Assembly: GCA_964639445.1 (NCBI GenBank)
Contig: CAZXDA010000031.1
Span: forward strand, 1-7,809
Reading direction: 5' to 3'
Source: 2-01-FULL-49-22 sp964639445
Lineage (GTDB): Bacteria > Patescibacteriota > Saccharimonadia > Saccharimonadales > UBA10212
DNA length: 7,809 nt
The stretch's first letter is position 1. Each line of letters begins with the position of its first letter. A program made the position numbers and the translations under genes. The notes below the pieces were generated by a model. The model saw nothing but the letters and a program-made list of their open reading frames with translations, was not told the DNA's origin and did not search any database. Positions 1-6,095 of the stretch are shown here, piece after piece.

Positions 1-191
1 GGATAGTACTCATTGGCGCCGGCGGCCACAATATGTTCCATCAAATGCGGTACTTCCCATTTGGGCTTGGACACCAAAAATTCGCCCGCCCGGAAATTAA
101 GCTCATAAGATGTAACACTAGCGCCAGGCACATCAATTAGCAGGCCCTTCGCGCCGTTTCTTAGCTCTACCTCATCAACTTTATGTTTCAT
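1..191 (-). CDS. M16-family (pitrilysin/insulinase-like) peptidase, N-terminal fragment
   Basis: Only the first 63 codons are present; the gene continues beyond the left edge. The start is ATG at 191-189, with an in-frame TAA five codons upstream, so no earlier start is possible. The translation has the two-step M16 entry: a strand pair around residues 5-30, then RAGE, then VPHLMEHIVAAGAN near the edge. HLMEH fits the inverted zinc motif HxxEH that defines M16 metallopeptidases, where the two His bind Zn and the Glu is the general base. The zinc-site Glu further downstream would lie outside the window. Proteases of this family degrade peptides or process polypeptides; the substrate here is unknown. 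There is no Shine-Dalgarno (SD) sequence before the ATG, and a promoter-like -10 box ends 9 nt upstream, so the mRNA may be nearly leaderless. The family call rests on one short motif, so confidence is moderate. Confidence 0.7.
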   Translation of the reverse strand, partial: MKHKVDEVELRNGAKGLLIDVPGASVTSYELNFRAGEFLVSKPKWEVPHLMEHIVAAGANEYY

Positions 192-193
192 GA

Positions 194-215
194 CTTTTAG
201 ATTTTACTCTAAAAG
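194..215. repeat. 8-bp inverted repeat around the M16 gene promoter
   Basis: CTTTTAGA (194-201) and TCTAAAAG (208-215) are perfect inverted copies separated by 6 nt. They bracket the putative -10 box and reach to 2 nt from the ATG. The repeat could be an operator for a dimeric repressor or an mRNA hairpin over the start. It lacks the T-run of a terminator. The role is inferred only from position. Confidence 0.4.
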
Positions 216-230
216 AGACGCTTATGAAAA
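201..230 (-). promoter_or_regulatory. Candidate promoter of the M16 peptidase gene
   Basis: TTTTCA (230-225), an 18-nt spacer and TAAAAT (206-201) resemble a sigma70 promoter. The -10 box lies in the loop of an 8-bp inverted repeat and ends 9 nt before the ATG, which would give a leader of only a few nucleotides. Confidence 0.4.
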
Positions 231-258
231 ACCCAAATAGCAAAAGCGACCGCTATTT
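227..258 (-). terminator. Candidate terminator at the 3' end of secA
   Basis: On the minus strand AAATAGC (258-252) pairs with GCTATTT (241-235) across a 10-nt loop, and GGGTTTTT follows. The stem overlaps the secA stop codon. The stem is short and AT-rich and the T-run is offset by three G, so this is a weak candidate. It fits the separate promoter seen just before the M16 gene. Confidence 0.3.
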
Positions 259-2880
259 CTTTTTGCGACGTTTGGCAGCTTTTTTTCTTTGGCGTTCGGC
301 TTTGCGGGCTTTTTTGCGTTGGGCTTTTTGGCGAGCTTGAACCGTCTGCTCCTGCCGGCTATCAGCAAAATCAGCTTCCTCAAAAACCTCAGCGCTGGTA
401 ATAGCAGATGCATTGTCAACCGAACCGCGAGCAGCTCGCGTTAATTCAGTTTCCACCGCTCTTTGGGCCTCCTCTTCAGAAATGGGTTGAGCGTGCATAA
501 CGGCCCGCACAATGTCGTGACGCAGACTGAGTTGCATGTCTTCAAACAGTCGCTGGCCTTGGCGGCGGTACTCCACTAGTGGATCACGTTGGCCAACACT
601 TATCCAGTGAATTCCTTGGCGCAAATGATCCATGTTTTCCAGGTGCTGCATCCACAAGTTGTCCAAAATCTGCATATATATATCGCGCTCTACTTTGCGC
701 AAGACCTCTGCGCCAAAAGCCTTATCTTGCTTTTTATAAAGAGCCAGGGCTGCCGTTTCTAACTGCGTTTGGAACTTATCAGCCGGCGCATCAAAGATTT
801 TATCCAGCATCTGTTCATTGAACGGAAAAACCTCACTCAAAATAGCCTCAAAGGCCTCTGTCATGGAATCCGGATGAACCACTAAGGCTTCAACTTCCTC
901 GCTGATAAACTGACGCACCCGTGGGCTAATGTCGGAAGCGCGCAGTACCTCTCTGCGCAAGGCATAAATCGCCTTACGGTGGCGGTTCATAACGTCATCG
1001 TACTGAACAACGTTTTTGCGCATATCAAAGTTAAAGCCCTCCACCTTTTTCTGGGCGCCCTCCAATGCTTTGGTAATCATCCGGCTTTCAATGGGCGTGT
1101 CTTCATCCACTTTTAGCCTATCCATAATGGCAGCAATGCGCTCACCGCCATAAATCCGCATTAAATCATCCTCACACGAAACATAAAATTGGCTCATACC
1201 CGGATCACCTTGACGGCCGGAGCGGCCACGCAGCTGGTTATCAATGCGCCGCGCTTCATGCCGTTCGCTGCCAAGCACAAACAAACCTCCACGCTCAACC
1301 ACTCCCTCGCCCAACACAATGTCAGTGCCGCGACCGGCAATGTTGGTAGCTAGCGTCACAGCCTCACGTTCGCCGGCTTTAGCGATAATTAAAGCTTCAC
1401 GTTCATTATTTTTGGCGTTTAGCGTTTCATGTTTAACGCCGGCAGCAGCTAGCAGCGAGCTTAGATGCTCATTTTTTTCAACGCTAACTGTGCCCAAGAG
1501 AACTGGCTGCCCATTTTTCTGTAACTCGGCCACGTGTTTAACAATGGCGCGGAACTTACCGGCCTCAGACTTGTAGATTTTATCCGACAAATCTTCACGA
1601 ATCATCGCTTTGTTAGTTGGCACTTCGACCACATCCATCTTATAAACCTGATGAAATTCTTCTTCTTCAGTTTTGGCGGTTCCGGTCATGCCAGCCAGCT
1701 TTTTATACAGGCGGAAATAATTCTGGAAAGAAATTGTGGCTAGCGTCATTGATTCTTCCATAACTTCAACGCCCTCTTTAGCCTCGATGGCCTGATGCAG
1801 ACCCTCGTTGTAGCGGCGACCGCGCAGCAAGCGTCCCGTAAAATCATCAACAATCACAATCTCGCCCTCGCGAGTCACGACATAATCTTTGTCGCGGTGA
1901 AACAGAGCTTGGGCTCGCAAGGCCTGCTCAAGGTGATAAATTGTGCGCAGGTTTTCGGTCGAGTAAAGATTTTCTATACCCAAGATTTTCTCGACAAACT
2001 CCACGCCGGTATCTGTCAAAATCACGCTGCGGCGCTTTTCGTCTTTCTCAAAATGCTCAACCTCTTTGAGTTGCCTGACAATTTTGGCAAATTGATCATA
2101 AGCGGCGGCCGAAGCAGCAGCTGGCGCCGAAATAATTAGCGGTGTGCGCGCCTCGTCAATTAAAATGGAGTCTACTTCGTCAACGATGGCATAATGCAGC
2201 TCGCGCTGGCGCAGCTGGTCAACTTCGCGCACCATGTGATCGCGCAGATAGTCAAAGCCGAATTCGTTGTTAGTACCATAAGTTATGTCTGCGGCATAAG
2301 CTTCTTGCCGAGTAGCCGGACGTAAGTGCCTAAAGCGCGGATCAAAGTGATCTTTATTCTCATATTTCGGATCGTAAATGTATGATTCATCAGGAATAAT
2401 CACGCCAACACTTAATCCCAAAAAGTCATAAATTTGCCCCATCCAGCCGGCATCGCGTTGTGCCAGATAATCATTAACAGTCACTACATGCGCTCCTTTG
2501 CCTTCCAAAGCATTTAGATAAACTGCGAGCGTAGCGACTAACGTTTTACCTTCACCAGTTTTCATTTCGGACACTTTGCCTTCATGCAGCACCATGCCGC
2601 CGATTAGCTGCATATTAAAATGACGCTGACCAAGCGTGCGGGTAGCGGCCTCGCGCACAAGCGCAAAGGCTTCTTCCAAAAGCGAGTCAAGGCTGGCGCC
2701 TTTTTCTAGCCGTGTACGCAAAAGTTTAGTTTGCTCGCGCAGTTTGGCGTCAGACATTTTTTGGTAAATGTGAGCTAGAGCGTTGATTTTTTCAACACGC
2801 CTGCGCATCCGCTTAAGCGTAGCCGCCTGCGGGTCGCCCAAAATTCGCTTCATCAATTTTTTACTCGGTAAAATTGCCAT
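253..2880 (-). CDS. secA: Protein translocase subunit SecA
   Basis: SecA is the cytosolic/membrane-peripheral ATPase that drives preproteins through SecYEG. The 875-residue product is full length (E. coli SecA is 901). Visible landmarks are Walker A MKTGEGKT (106-113), the preprotein-binding region following TYGTNNEFGFDYLRD (200-214), the DEVDSILIDEARTPLI segment (234-249) carrying the DEAD-type Walker B, MTGTAKTEEEEF (398-409), NIAGRGTDI (513-521) and the arginine-finger motif RGRSGRQGDPG (551-561). The C-terminal scaffold/wing part holds DPLVEYRRQGQRLFEDM (766-782). The usual C-terminal zinc motif (CxCxSGK...CCG) is missing; the protein ends in about 25 residues that are almost all Lys/Arg/Ala/Gln. 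The ATG at 2880 starts a typical N-terminus, but only a weak purine stretch precedes it. secA lies 125 nt downstream of raiA on the same strand and has its own possible -10 box. Confidence 0.98.
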   Translation of the reverse strand: MAILPSKKLMKRILGDPQAATLKRMRRRVEKINALAHIYQKMSDAKLREQTKLLRTRLEKGASLDSLLEEAFALVREAATRTLGQRHFNMQLIGGMVLHEGKVSEMKTGEGKTLVATLAVYLNALEGKGAHVVTVNDYLAQRDAGWMGQIYDFLGLSVGVIIPDESYIYDPKYENKDHFDPRFRHLRPATRQEAYAADITYGTNNEFGFDYLRDHMVREVDQLRQRELHYAIVDEVDSILIDEARTPLIISAPAAASAAAYDQFAKIVRQLKEVEHFEKDEKRRSVILTDTGVEFVEKILGIENLYSTENLRTIYHLEQALRAQALFHRDKDYVVTREGEIVIVDDFTGRLLRGRRYNEGLHQAIEAKEGVEVMEESMTLATISFQNYFRLYKKLAGMTGTAKTEEEEFHQVYKMDVVEVPTNKAMIREDLSDKIYKSEAGKFRAIVKHVAELQKNGQPVLLGTVSVEKNEHLSSLLAAAGVKHETLNAKNNEREALIIAKAGEREAVTLATNIAGRGTDIVLGEGVVERGGLFVLGSERHEARRIDNQLRGRSGRQGDPGMSQFYVSCEDDLMRIYGGERIAAIMDRLKVDEDTPIESRMITKALEGAQKKVEGFNFDMRKNVVQYDDVMNRHRKAIYALRREVLRASDISPRVRQFISEEVEALVVHPDSMTEAFEAILSEVFPFNEQMLDKIFDAPADKFQTQLETAALALYKKQDKAFGAEVLRKVERDIYMQILDNLWMQHLENMDHLRQGIHWISVGQRDPLVEYRRQGQRLFEDMQLSLRHDIVRAVMHAQPISEEEAQRAVETELTRAARGSVDNASAITSAEVFEEADFADSRQEQTVQARQKAQRKKARKAERQRKKAAKRRKKK

Positions 2881-2906
2881 AAAAATCCAATCTCAGCTAA
2901 TAATCT

Positions 2907-2935
2907 ATTGTACCCGACTACGTCATTCCGGCGAA
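2907..2935 (-). promoter_or_regulatory. Possible secA promoter (good -10, poor -35)
   Basis: TACAAT (2912-2907) matches the -10 consensus at five of six positions and lies 26 nt before the secA ATG. The hexamer 17 nt upstream, TTCGCC (2935-2930), is a weak -35 and falls inside the GC-rich repeat. secA may otherwise depend on read-through from raiA. Confidence 0.3.
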
Positions 2936-2975
2936 GGCCGGAATCTAGACTGGATCTCCGCCTCCGCGGGGACGA
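2921..2975. repeat. REP/MITE-like GC-rich inverted-repeat element
   Basis: The element has two hairpins back to back. ATTCCGGC (2925-2932) pairs with GCCGGAAT (2937-2944) over a GAAG loop. TCTCCGC (2955-2961) pairs with GCGGGGA (2966-2972) over a CTCC loop with one wobble. The ends CGTC (2921-2924) and GACG (2971-2974) are inverted to each other, and TCTAGACTGGA separates the hairpins. The CGTCATTCC...GGAATC...GGATC...GGGGA.GAC layout is the one seen in dispersed intergenic repeats of many bacteria, whose translation gives peptides like RHSGEGRN and ASAGT. It lies in the raiA-secA spacer. Assignment to a repeat family is from memory and needs a genome-wide count. Confidence 0.75.
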
Positions 2976-2982
2976 CAATCTG

Positions 2983-3004
2983 AATACTTAACAAGTTAAG
3001 TATT
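2983..3004. repeat. Perfect AT-rich palindrome just after raiA
   Basis: AATACTTAAC (2983-2992) and GTTAAGTATT (2995-3004) are perfect inverted copies separated by AA. The repeat starts one base after the raiA stop codon. It could form a hairpin at the raiA mRNA 3' end or serve as a dimeric protein site. No T-run follows on the minus strand, so it is not a standard terminator. Confidence 0.5.
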
Positions 3005-3005
3005 G

Positions 3006-3362
3006 CTAGCGGCGGATTCTGTTAACGAAGCGGCGAATTTTTTGACGGCGACTCATCACATGTTTGTCTTTGTATTTCTTCAGTTGGTTTTTAAGTTTGG
3101 CTTCAGCTAAATCAACTGCCGCATTTAGGCTCTCTGCATCTTGATTGGTGGTAATAATTTCGTGCGGCAAATGAATAACAACTTCACATGTAAACTGTTT
3201 CTTTCCCCTACCTGGCCCTTTTATTAGCCTCACCGCGGCATGCGCGCTTTTGCGCGCATGCCGCGAGAGCAGATGATCAAGTTTTCCTATTTTTTCATTA
3301 ATATAGGCTTCTGTCTTTGGGTCGGCGTCCACGTGAATATGATCAATATTCAAACGCATCAT
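3006..3362 (-). CDS. raiA: Ribosome hibernation promoting factor / RaiA family (short form)
   Basis: The 118-residue product belongs to the RaiA/HPF (sigma54 modulation) family, which binds the 30S decoding centre and inactivates ribosomes during stress or slow growth. The fold is readable: strand LNIDHIHVDADP (4-15), helix TEAYINEKIGKLDHLL (17-32), strands AAVRLIKGPG and FTCEVVIHLP, then the signature helix DAESLNAAVDLAEAKLKNQL (76-95) followed by KKYKDK. It lacks the C-terminal dimerisation domain of long HPF, so it should act as a short HPF/YfiA type. Instead it ends in a very basic tail (RRQKIRRFVNRIRR). Two ATGs are adjacent at 3362 and 3359. GGAGG (3383-3379) and GGAG (3376-3373) precede them, the nearer one 10 nt from the first ATG. 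The spacer before the ATG is one strand of the alternative RNA helices described separately. Confidence 0.93.
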   Translation of the reverse strand: MMRLNIDHIHVDADPKTEAYINEKIGKLDHLLSRHARKSAHAAVRLIKGPGRGKKQFTCEVVIHLPHEIITTNQDAESLNAAVDLAEAKLKNQLKKYKDKHVMSRRQKIRRFVNRIRR

Positions 3363-3548
3363 CCCGATTAGACTCCAACCTCCAATTTAGAAAGATTAAA
3401 TATAACTAAAAGCCAAGCCTGTTGTCCAATGTATAGACATTTAATGCACGTTAGGGGCTGAAGTCTAACGGGATAGACCCCGTTAGAAGTCTGATTCTGC
3501 TTAAGAGAATCAGAGCTAGACGTAGTCGTGCTACTTCTAATCGGGGTC
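3363..3548 (-). ncRNA. Candidate structured RNA / switch-like leader between serS and raiA
   Basis: Four complementary strands lie in RNA order: S1 (3548-3533), S2 (3490-3476), S3 (3472-3464) and S4 (3372-3363). S1:S2 forms 15 bp with a single bulged A and encloses two hairpins, 3513-3506/3498-3491 (8 bp) and one at 3535-3514, giving a three-way junction. S2:S3 forms 9 perfect bp with a 6-nt loop. S1:S4 forms 10 perfect bp closing the whole spacer. S3:S4 forms 9 bp with one bulge. S4 touches the raiA ATG. S3 can also pair 6 bp with 3454-3449, and AATGT/ACATT (3428-3432/3437-3441) makes a further small hairpin. The position before raiA recalls the published raiA-motif RNA, but I cannot show a match. 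A cluster of palindromic repeats is the main alternative. Confidence 0.5.
3399..3428 (-). promoter_or_regulatory. Candidate raiA promoter
   Basis: TGGACA (3428-3423), an 18-nt spacer and TATATT (3404-3399) match sigma70 boxes at five of six positions each. Transcription would begin near 3392, giving a leader of about 30 nt that contains both GGAG sites and strand S4 but not S1-S3. raiA could thus have a long mRNA from serS and a short one without the switch. Confidence 0.5.
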
Positions 3549-4797
3549 ATATAGTCATCTGCCCTCCCATATAGGGACGCAAAACTTGCGGTACGCCAAC
3601 TTTGCCACCAGCTGTCTGATAATTTTCGATAATAGCGACCAGCAGACGACTGGTGGCAGCAGCCGTGCCATTAAGCGTGTGGACATATTCATTCTCGCCA
3701 TCCTCTTTTCTATATCTGATGTTTAGCCGGCGTGCCTGATAGTCGGTTACATTGCTGCAGCTCATCAGTTCACGGTAGGATTTGTCGGCCGGGCTAAAGT
3801 ATTCAACATCATATTTCTTATAGGCTGGTGCCCCCAGATCGCCGGCGGCTATACGCACCACGCGGTAAGGAATTTGCAGCTTCTGGCATATTTCTTCTTC
3901 GATGGCCACCATTTTTTGATGCCAGGCTTCACTTTCTTGTGGTTTACAAAAGACATATAGCTCGAGCTTATTAAATTGATGGGTACGAAAAAGTCCACGG
4001 TTGTATTTACCGTAGGCTCCACCTTCTACCCGATAAGCCGGACTTAACCCAGCCAGTAATACCGGTAAGTCCTTCTTATTCAAAATTTCGTCAGCGTGAT
4101 AACCGGTTAAGGGAATCTCGGCCGTGGCGATTAAATTTAGATCTTCATCTTCTACTTTATATATCTGTTTTTCGGCGCCGCGTGCCGAAAAACCCGCGCC
4201 CTCAATGACGCGGCTATTAACTAAATGAGGTACCTCCATCGGCACAAAGCCGTTCTTTTTGACAATCTCTATGCTGAAGCTAAAAATGGCCAATTCTAGC
4301 TCAACCAGCGCACCACGCAAAAAATAAAATTTATTGCCAGCCACTTTAGCGCCGCGTTCAAAATCAATCAGTCCACGCTCTTCACCCCAAGCCAGATGGT
4401 CTCTAACGTCATAGTCTTTGGCGCTGGCATCACCCCACTTTTTTTCTTCACGATTCGCTTCTTCTCCACCTAGCGGTGTATCGTCCGGAAAAACATTCGG
4501 CACCGCCTTAATAAGCGAGTCAAATTCTTGCCCGGTGGAGGTCAGCTGATGTTCTAAATCGGCTAGCTTATCTTTCAGTTGGCGGCCTTTTTCAATCTGA
4601 TCAGGAGTCGGTTTTTGGCCTTTGGCGGCCTCGGTCAACTTATTCCTTTCTTGTCTTAGCCCGTCGACTTTTTTCTGCAGCTGTCGCCTTTTGTCATCGA
4701 AGCCGAGCAGCTGGGCTACATCAACTTCAAAGCCTTTTTGCTTCGATTTTTCGGCCACCAGCTCCGCATTTCCGCGGATAAAGCGGATGTCTAACAT
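3547..4797 (-). CDS. serS: Serine--tRNA ligase (SerRS)
   Basis: SerRS is a class II aminoacyl-tRNA synthetase that charges tRNA-Ser with serine in the cytosol using ATP. The 416 residues are typical for the bacterial enzyme. Residues about 30-100 form the long coiled-coil arm that recognises the tRNA-Ser variable arm. The core includes GFVPMEVPHLVN (193-204, motif 1 region), TAEIPLT (225-231, serine binding), motif 2 from YRVE (255-258) to GLFRTHQFNKLEL (268-280), and motif 3 from LNGTAAATSRLLVAIIEN (375-392) to VPQVLRPYMGG (402-412). No catalytic element seems lost. The ATG at 4797 opens the canonical MLDIRFIR start. It has no clear SD, but TATAAT lies 6 nt upstream. The preceding PD-(D/E)XK gene ends 13 nt earlier on the same strand. 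The stop codon overlaps the base of the S1:S2 helix. Confidence 0.98.
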   Translation of the reverse strand: MLDIRFIRGNAELVAEKSKQKGFEVDVAQLLGFDDKRRQLQKKVDGLRQERNKLTEAAKGQKPTPDQIEKGRQLKDKLADLEHQLTSTGQEFDSLIKAVPNVFPDDTPLGGEEANREEKKWGDASAKDYDVRDHLAWGEERGLIDFERGAKVAGNKFYFLRGALVELELAIFSFSIEIVKKNGFVPMEVPHLVNSRVIEGAGFSARGAEKQIYKVEDEDLNLIATAEIPLTGYHADEILNKKDLPVLLAGLSPAYRVEGGAYGKYNRGLFRTHQFNKLELYVFCKPQESEAWHQKMVAIEEEICQKLQIPYRVVRIAAGDLGAPAYKKYDVEYFSPADKSYRELMSCSNVTDYQARRLNIRYRKEDGENEYVHTLNGTAAATSRLLVAIIENYQTAGGKVGVPQVLRPYMGGQMTI

Positions 4798-4803
4798 AGC
4801 TTC

Positions 4804-4809
4804 ATTATA
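4804..4809 (-). promoter_or_regulatory. Consensus -10 box directly before serS
   Basis: TATAAT (4809-4804) is a perfect -10 hexamer ending 6 nt before the serS ATG, which would place the transcription start at or next to the start codon. No convincing -35 is visible 16-19 nt upstream, so it may be chance and serS may be co-transcribed with the upstream gene. Confidence 0.3.
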
Positions 4810-4810
4810 G

Positions 4811-5602
4811 CTACTTAGTTTGAATTTTATGAGTTTTTTTATCTTGTAAGTGATTTAGCGTAAGCTCAGTTCGAGCACGGGCATAGGTGCAGTGCTCGCA
4901 GGTAGTAGCCTCTTTAGGCATATGATCAGAGTCGAGTACTTCTTTAATCGAAAAAAGCGTGGGCTCAACCCAACTATCATCAATTTTTTCGCTAATCAAC
5001 GTCAGCTCGAATTCCAGCTTTTTGTCAAAAACTTTGCCGTCTTTGGCGGCGTTGCAATAAACCCAGTAGCCGGTATCGCTGACCGGCAGGCCATTGTTTT
5101 TGAGCAGCCATTTGTAAACTCCCAGCTGACGCCTATAGGCGTCGTGCCAACTCTCGTTGCCCAGCTTTTCTATTTTTTCGGCCTTAGAAGTCGATTTGTA
5201 ATCCAGCACTATGTATTCACCTTTGGAATTTTGCCATAGATCGTCGATAGCGCCGGTGATCAGCAAATTGGTCGGCTGGTGCAAATATTCTACGCCTTTG
5301 AAGTTCTGGCGCCAGACATTGAGCTTGTCGTGCGTCACCGGCTGAGCGTCGATGCCATATTCAACCTGCAGTGGGTGCTGTTTGCCGTCTTTGCGGAGCG
5401 CGTCAAACTCCTGTTTTAATAACTGGTCAACCGCTGAATTGAGAGTAAACGGCGGGCCTTTAGGTCGACTGATCTTGAGTCGGGCGTCCAGCCAAAAACA
5501 GCGCGGACATTCAACGAATAAATCTATTTTGCTACGTGATACCCTATAGGGAGCCGTTTGTCCCGGCTTGTAAGCAGCGCTGCGCTCCCTCATATAGGCC
5601 AT
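4811..5602 (-). CDS. PD-(D/E)XK nuclease superfamily protein (RecB/Cas4-like fold)
   Basis: The start chosen is ATG at 5602 (263 residues); ATG at 5593 is also possible. A GTG start at 5656 would lie inside the upstream terminator hairpin and is unlikely. The core motifs, in this numbering, are GAIDD (117-121), LDYKS (133-137, the D-x-K catalytic pair) and QLGVYKW (159-165, the QxxxY motif of RecB-family nucleases). SRSKIDLFVECPRCFWLD (22-39) gives Cys32 and Cys35; CEHC gives Cys235 and Cys238. An N-terminal plus a C-terminal Cys pair resembles the metal or Fe-S clamp of Cas4/AddB, although the spacing differs. It probably acts on DNA, but the substrate is unknown. No helicase or Cas gene is nearby. 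I recall similar stand-alone proteins as common in CPR genomes. serS follows after 13 nt, so the two may share a transcript. Confidence 0.8.
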   Translation of the reverse strand: MAYMRERSAAYKPGQTAPYRVSRSKIDLFVECPRCFWLDARLKISRPKGPPFTLNSAVDQLLKQEFDALRKDGKQHPLQVEYGIDAQPVTHDKLNVWRQNFKGVEYLHQPTNLLITGAIDDLWQNSKGEYIVLDYKSTSKAEKIEKLGNESWHDAYRRQLGVYKWLLKNNGLPVSDTGYWVYCNAAKDGKVFDKKLEFELTLISEKIDDSWVEPTLFSIKEVLDSDHMPKEATTCEHCTYARARTELTLNHLQDKKTHKIQTK

Positions 5603-5612
5603 AGTGCCTATT

Positions 5613-5618
5613 ATTGTA
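5613..5618 (-). promoter_or_regulatory. Possible -10 box before the PD-(D/E)XK gene
   Basis: TACAAT (5618-5613) lies 10 nt before the ATG at 5602 and just past the yggT terminator, where a new promoter is expected. No -35 is recognisable because that position falls in the terminator stem. The mRNA leader would be only a few nucleotides, in keeping with the absence of an SD. Confidence 0.3.
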
Positions 5619-5621
5619 GTA

Positions 5622-5661
5622 CAAAAGTAAAAGGCGCAGCCATTAAAAAGCTGCACCTTTT
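5622..5661 (-). terminator. Intrinsic terminator of yggT
   Basis: AAAAGGTGCAGC (5661-5650) pairs with GCTGCGCCTTTT (5640-5629) across a 9-nt loop, giving 12 bp. The tract TTTTACTTTTG runs out of the stem. One pair is a G-U wobble on the minus-strand RNA but a C-A mismatch on the plus strand, so the element is built for minus-strand transcripts arriving from yggT. Confidence 0.8.
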
Positions 5662-5704
5662 GATGCTTTTAGATCTTATCTTTAGCTAAAGCCGCAAGGC
5701 CTGC

Positions 5705-6007
5705 TTATCTCTTGGCCCAGCGACCCAGCGAGCCAACCAGCACGTAGCCGGCAACTGCCCAAACCGCCATAGCGAAGAGCGCCACGTAATCTACTACCCA
5801 CCCTCGGTTGACCACATCAAATGATGTGAATACGCCGCGTAGTGGCTCAAGCAACGGAGCTGTCACTGTGTAAACCCAGTGAACAAATGTTGCATCTGGG
5901 TTCCCATTAAAGAACCGCAGAACAACACGTAGTGCGAGCAACAGCTCGGCTACGCCCACGAAAGAATGAACCAGCCATGCGACTGATTGCCTGTGAGTGA
6001 ATGGCAT
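5705..6007 (-). CDS. YggT family membrane protein
   Basis: The 100-residue product has two hydrophobic segments, about residues 11-33 and 70-92, joined by a polar loop. The loop carries the YggT signature: RVVLRFFNGNPDATFVHWVYTVTAPLLEPLR, here seen as LRFF, FVHWVY and PLLEPLRG. YggT proteins are small inner-membrane proteins of unclear function, linked in various bacteria to cell shape or division and osmotic tolerance. The start is ATG at 6007 because AAGGAGGAGG (6020-6011) sits 3 nt upstream; a longer reading to 6076 would begin upstream of the predicted promoter. The gene appears to be a single-gene unit with a strong promoter and terminator. It is divergent from the next plus-strand gene. 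Confidence 0.88.
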   Translation of the reverse strand: MPFTHRQSVAWLVHSFVGVAELLLALRVVLRFFNGNPDATFVHWVYTVTAPLLEPLRGVFTSFDVVNRGWVVDYVALFAMAVWAVAGYVLVGSLGRWAKR

Positions 6008-6010
6008 ACG

Positions 6011-6020
6011 CCTCCTCCTT
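6011..6020 (-). promoter_or_regulatory. Strong ribosome binding site of yggT
   Basis: AAGGAGGAGG (6020-6011) ends 3 nt before ATG 6007. Its first GGAGG core is about 6 nt from the start. It fixes the start codon against upstream in-frame alternatives. Confidence 0.85.
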
Positions 6021-6035
6021 AATATTAATAAGCCC

Positions 6036-6064
6036 ATAATAGTCTCAACTAGGCTAATTTTCAA
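6036..6064 (-). promoter_or_regulatory. yggT promoter
   Basis: TTGAAA (6064-6059), a 17-nt spacer and TATTAT (6041-6036) match sigma70 boxes at five of six positions each. The transcription start would be near 6029, giving a leader of about 22 nt that includes the strong SD. Confidence 0.75.
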
Positions 6065-6095
6065 ATACATTTCCACAGGAAAAAAATTTTATTCT

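Noticed and set aside
1244..2139. Several plus-strand reading frames of 69-114 codons opposite secA
   Set aside because: They lack SDs and family motifs and lie antisense to a fully conserved secA coding region.
2783..2983. Plus-strand 66-codon reading frame ending in RHSGEGRNLDWISASAGTT
   Set aside because: It is antisense to secA and its tail is the typical translation of a dispersed GC-rich repeat, not a protein.
3368..3550. A 60-codon minus-strand reading frame overlapping the serS stop (ATGA) and ending 5 nt before raiA
   Set aside because: It has no SD, its Ser/Thr-rich start reflects the inverted repeats, and its sequence is no recognisable family. The base pairing explains the region better. 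If relatives show synonymous-site conservation, it should be reconsidered.
5603..5656. Longer start (GTG at 5656) for the PD-(D/E)XK gene
   Set aside because: The extra 18 codons run through the yggT terminator stem and past the likely promoter, and add a Cys/Phe-rich stretch unlike the rest of the protein.
6008..6076. Longer start at 6076 for yggT
   Set aside because: It would begin upstream of the TTGAAA/TATTAT promoter, while ATG 6007 has a strong SD and gives the usual YggT length.
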